Assembly (NCBI RefSeq): GCF_001425605.1
Contig: NZ_LMRG01000031.1
Location: forward strand, 173,530-237,529
Source of the DNA: Rhizobium sp. Leaf453
Lineage (GTDB): Bacteria; Pseudomonadota; Alphaproteobacteria; Rhizobiales; Rhizobiaceae
Direction: 5' to 3'
DNA: 64,000 nucleotides
Made by a program: the position numbers and the translations under genes. The notes beneath the pieces were generated by a model, which was not told the DNA's origin, did not search any database, and was given only the letters and a program-made list of their open reading frames with translations. This document shows, piece by piece, positions 63,741 to 64,000 of this stretch; the first letter of the stretch is position 1, and each line of letters opens with the position of its first letter.

Positions 63741-63815
63741 GGTGATGACCCATACTGGCCGTTCGTCGAGAAAACCGGCGAGAACGGCTACGTCTCCAGC
63801 ATCGAATATGGCTAG
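63741..63815 (+). other. Possible coding remnant
   Basis: A short open stretch between two stops reads GDDPYWPFVEKTGENGYVSSIEYG, with protein-like composition but no start, ribosome site or known family. It may be the degraded end of a lost gene, or chance. Confidence 0.2.
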
Positions 63816-63886
63816 CTCAGAATTTGGAGCCTCCGGTAAACCCGGGGCGGTTCAGCTGCCTTCAATCCTCGCCCCATTATCAACGC

Positions 63887-63913
63887 AAAAACCCGCCTGA
63901 TTGGCGGGTTTTT
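63887..63913 (-). terminator. Rho-independent terminator of tRNA-fMet
   Basis: AAAAACCCGCC (63887-63897) pairs perfectly with GGCGGGTTTTT (63903-63913). On the minus strand the stem ends in GGCGGGTTTTTG, directly downstream of the tRNA. Confidence 0.85.
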
Positions 63914-63918
63914 TGTTG

Positions 63919-63997
<79 letters not shown>

Positions 63998-64000
63998 CCA

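Overview
The window reads as chromosomal DNA of an alphaproteobacterium of the Rhizobiaceae (Rhizobium/Agrobacterium type). This rests on the GC-rich coding style, the dense array of sugar ABC transporters, the ccoNOQP-ccoI-ccoS cytochrome cbb3 cluster, a FixJ-type response regulator, short S21 and CcoQ/CcoS proteins of rhizobial type, and many short ATGA gene overlaps. I see no insertion sequence, phage, CRISPR array or rRNA. The only RNA gene is an initiator tRNA-Met at the right edge. Species assignment is not possible from sequence alone.

Layout. 1-5.3 kb: the end of a ROK protein, a DUF1772/NmrA pair with a divergent TetR regulator, a second TetR regulator with the SDR enzyme it probably controls, and a SetA-like MFS exporter. 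5.4-19.7 kb: a large catabolic locus in three transcription units. Leftward are ridA, an RpiR-type regulator, an SDR, a GH20 hexosaminidase, an M81 metallopeptidase and the exporter. Rightward are an NTF2-like protein, a second M81 peptidase and a DSD1-type D-amino-acid lyase. Leftward again is a sugar ABC operon led by a Gfo/Idh/MocA oxidoreductase. Matching TGAAA/TTTCA palindromes lie upstream of the rightward unit and of the ABC operon. 19.9-25.3 kb: two ABC-F ATPases, an orphan small protein, and peptidase T.

25.3-36 kb: an aldonate (L-idonate/gluconate) regulon with gluconolactonase, LacI-type repressor, IdnD, a 2-hydroxyacid dehydrogenase, IdnO, gluconokinase, an HIBADH-type reductase, an RbsABC-type transporter and an EthD-like protein. 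Three copies of a GntR/IdnR-like operator sit at its promoters, two of them identical perfect 20-mers. 36-46.1 kb: a UlaG-like hydrolase, a histidine kinase, a FixJ-type regulator, a lone receiver protein, and the cbb3 oxidase cluster. In that cluster a 70-aa membrane protein and a DUF2189 protein occupy the place where ccoG and ccoH usually stand.

46.7-56.8 kb: an AraC regulator with an epimerase-like gene, divergent from an eight-gene thu-like sugar operon (transporter, Gfo/Idh/MocA, ThuA, UxuA-like TIM barrel, mutarotase-like). 57-64 kb: rpsU with a TTG start, phosphoketolase, a CBS-BON gene split by an in-frame TAG, lactate permease, D-lactate dehydrogenase, and tRNA-fMet. The phosphoketolase, lactate and cbb3 genes together suggest adaptation to low oxygen; that is inference.
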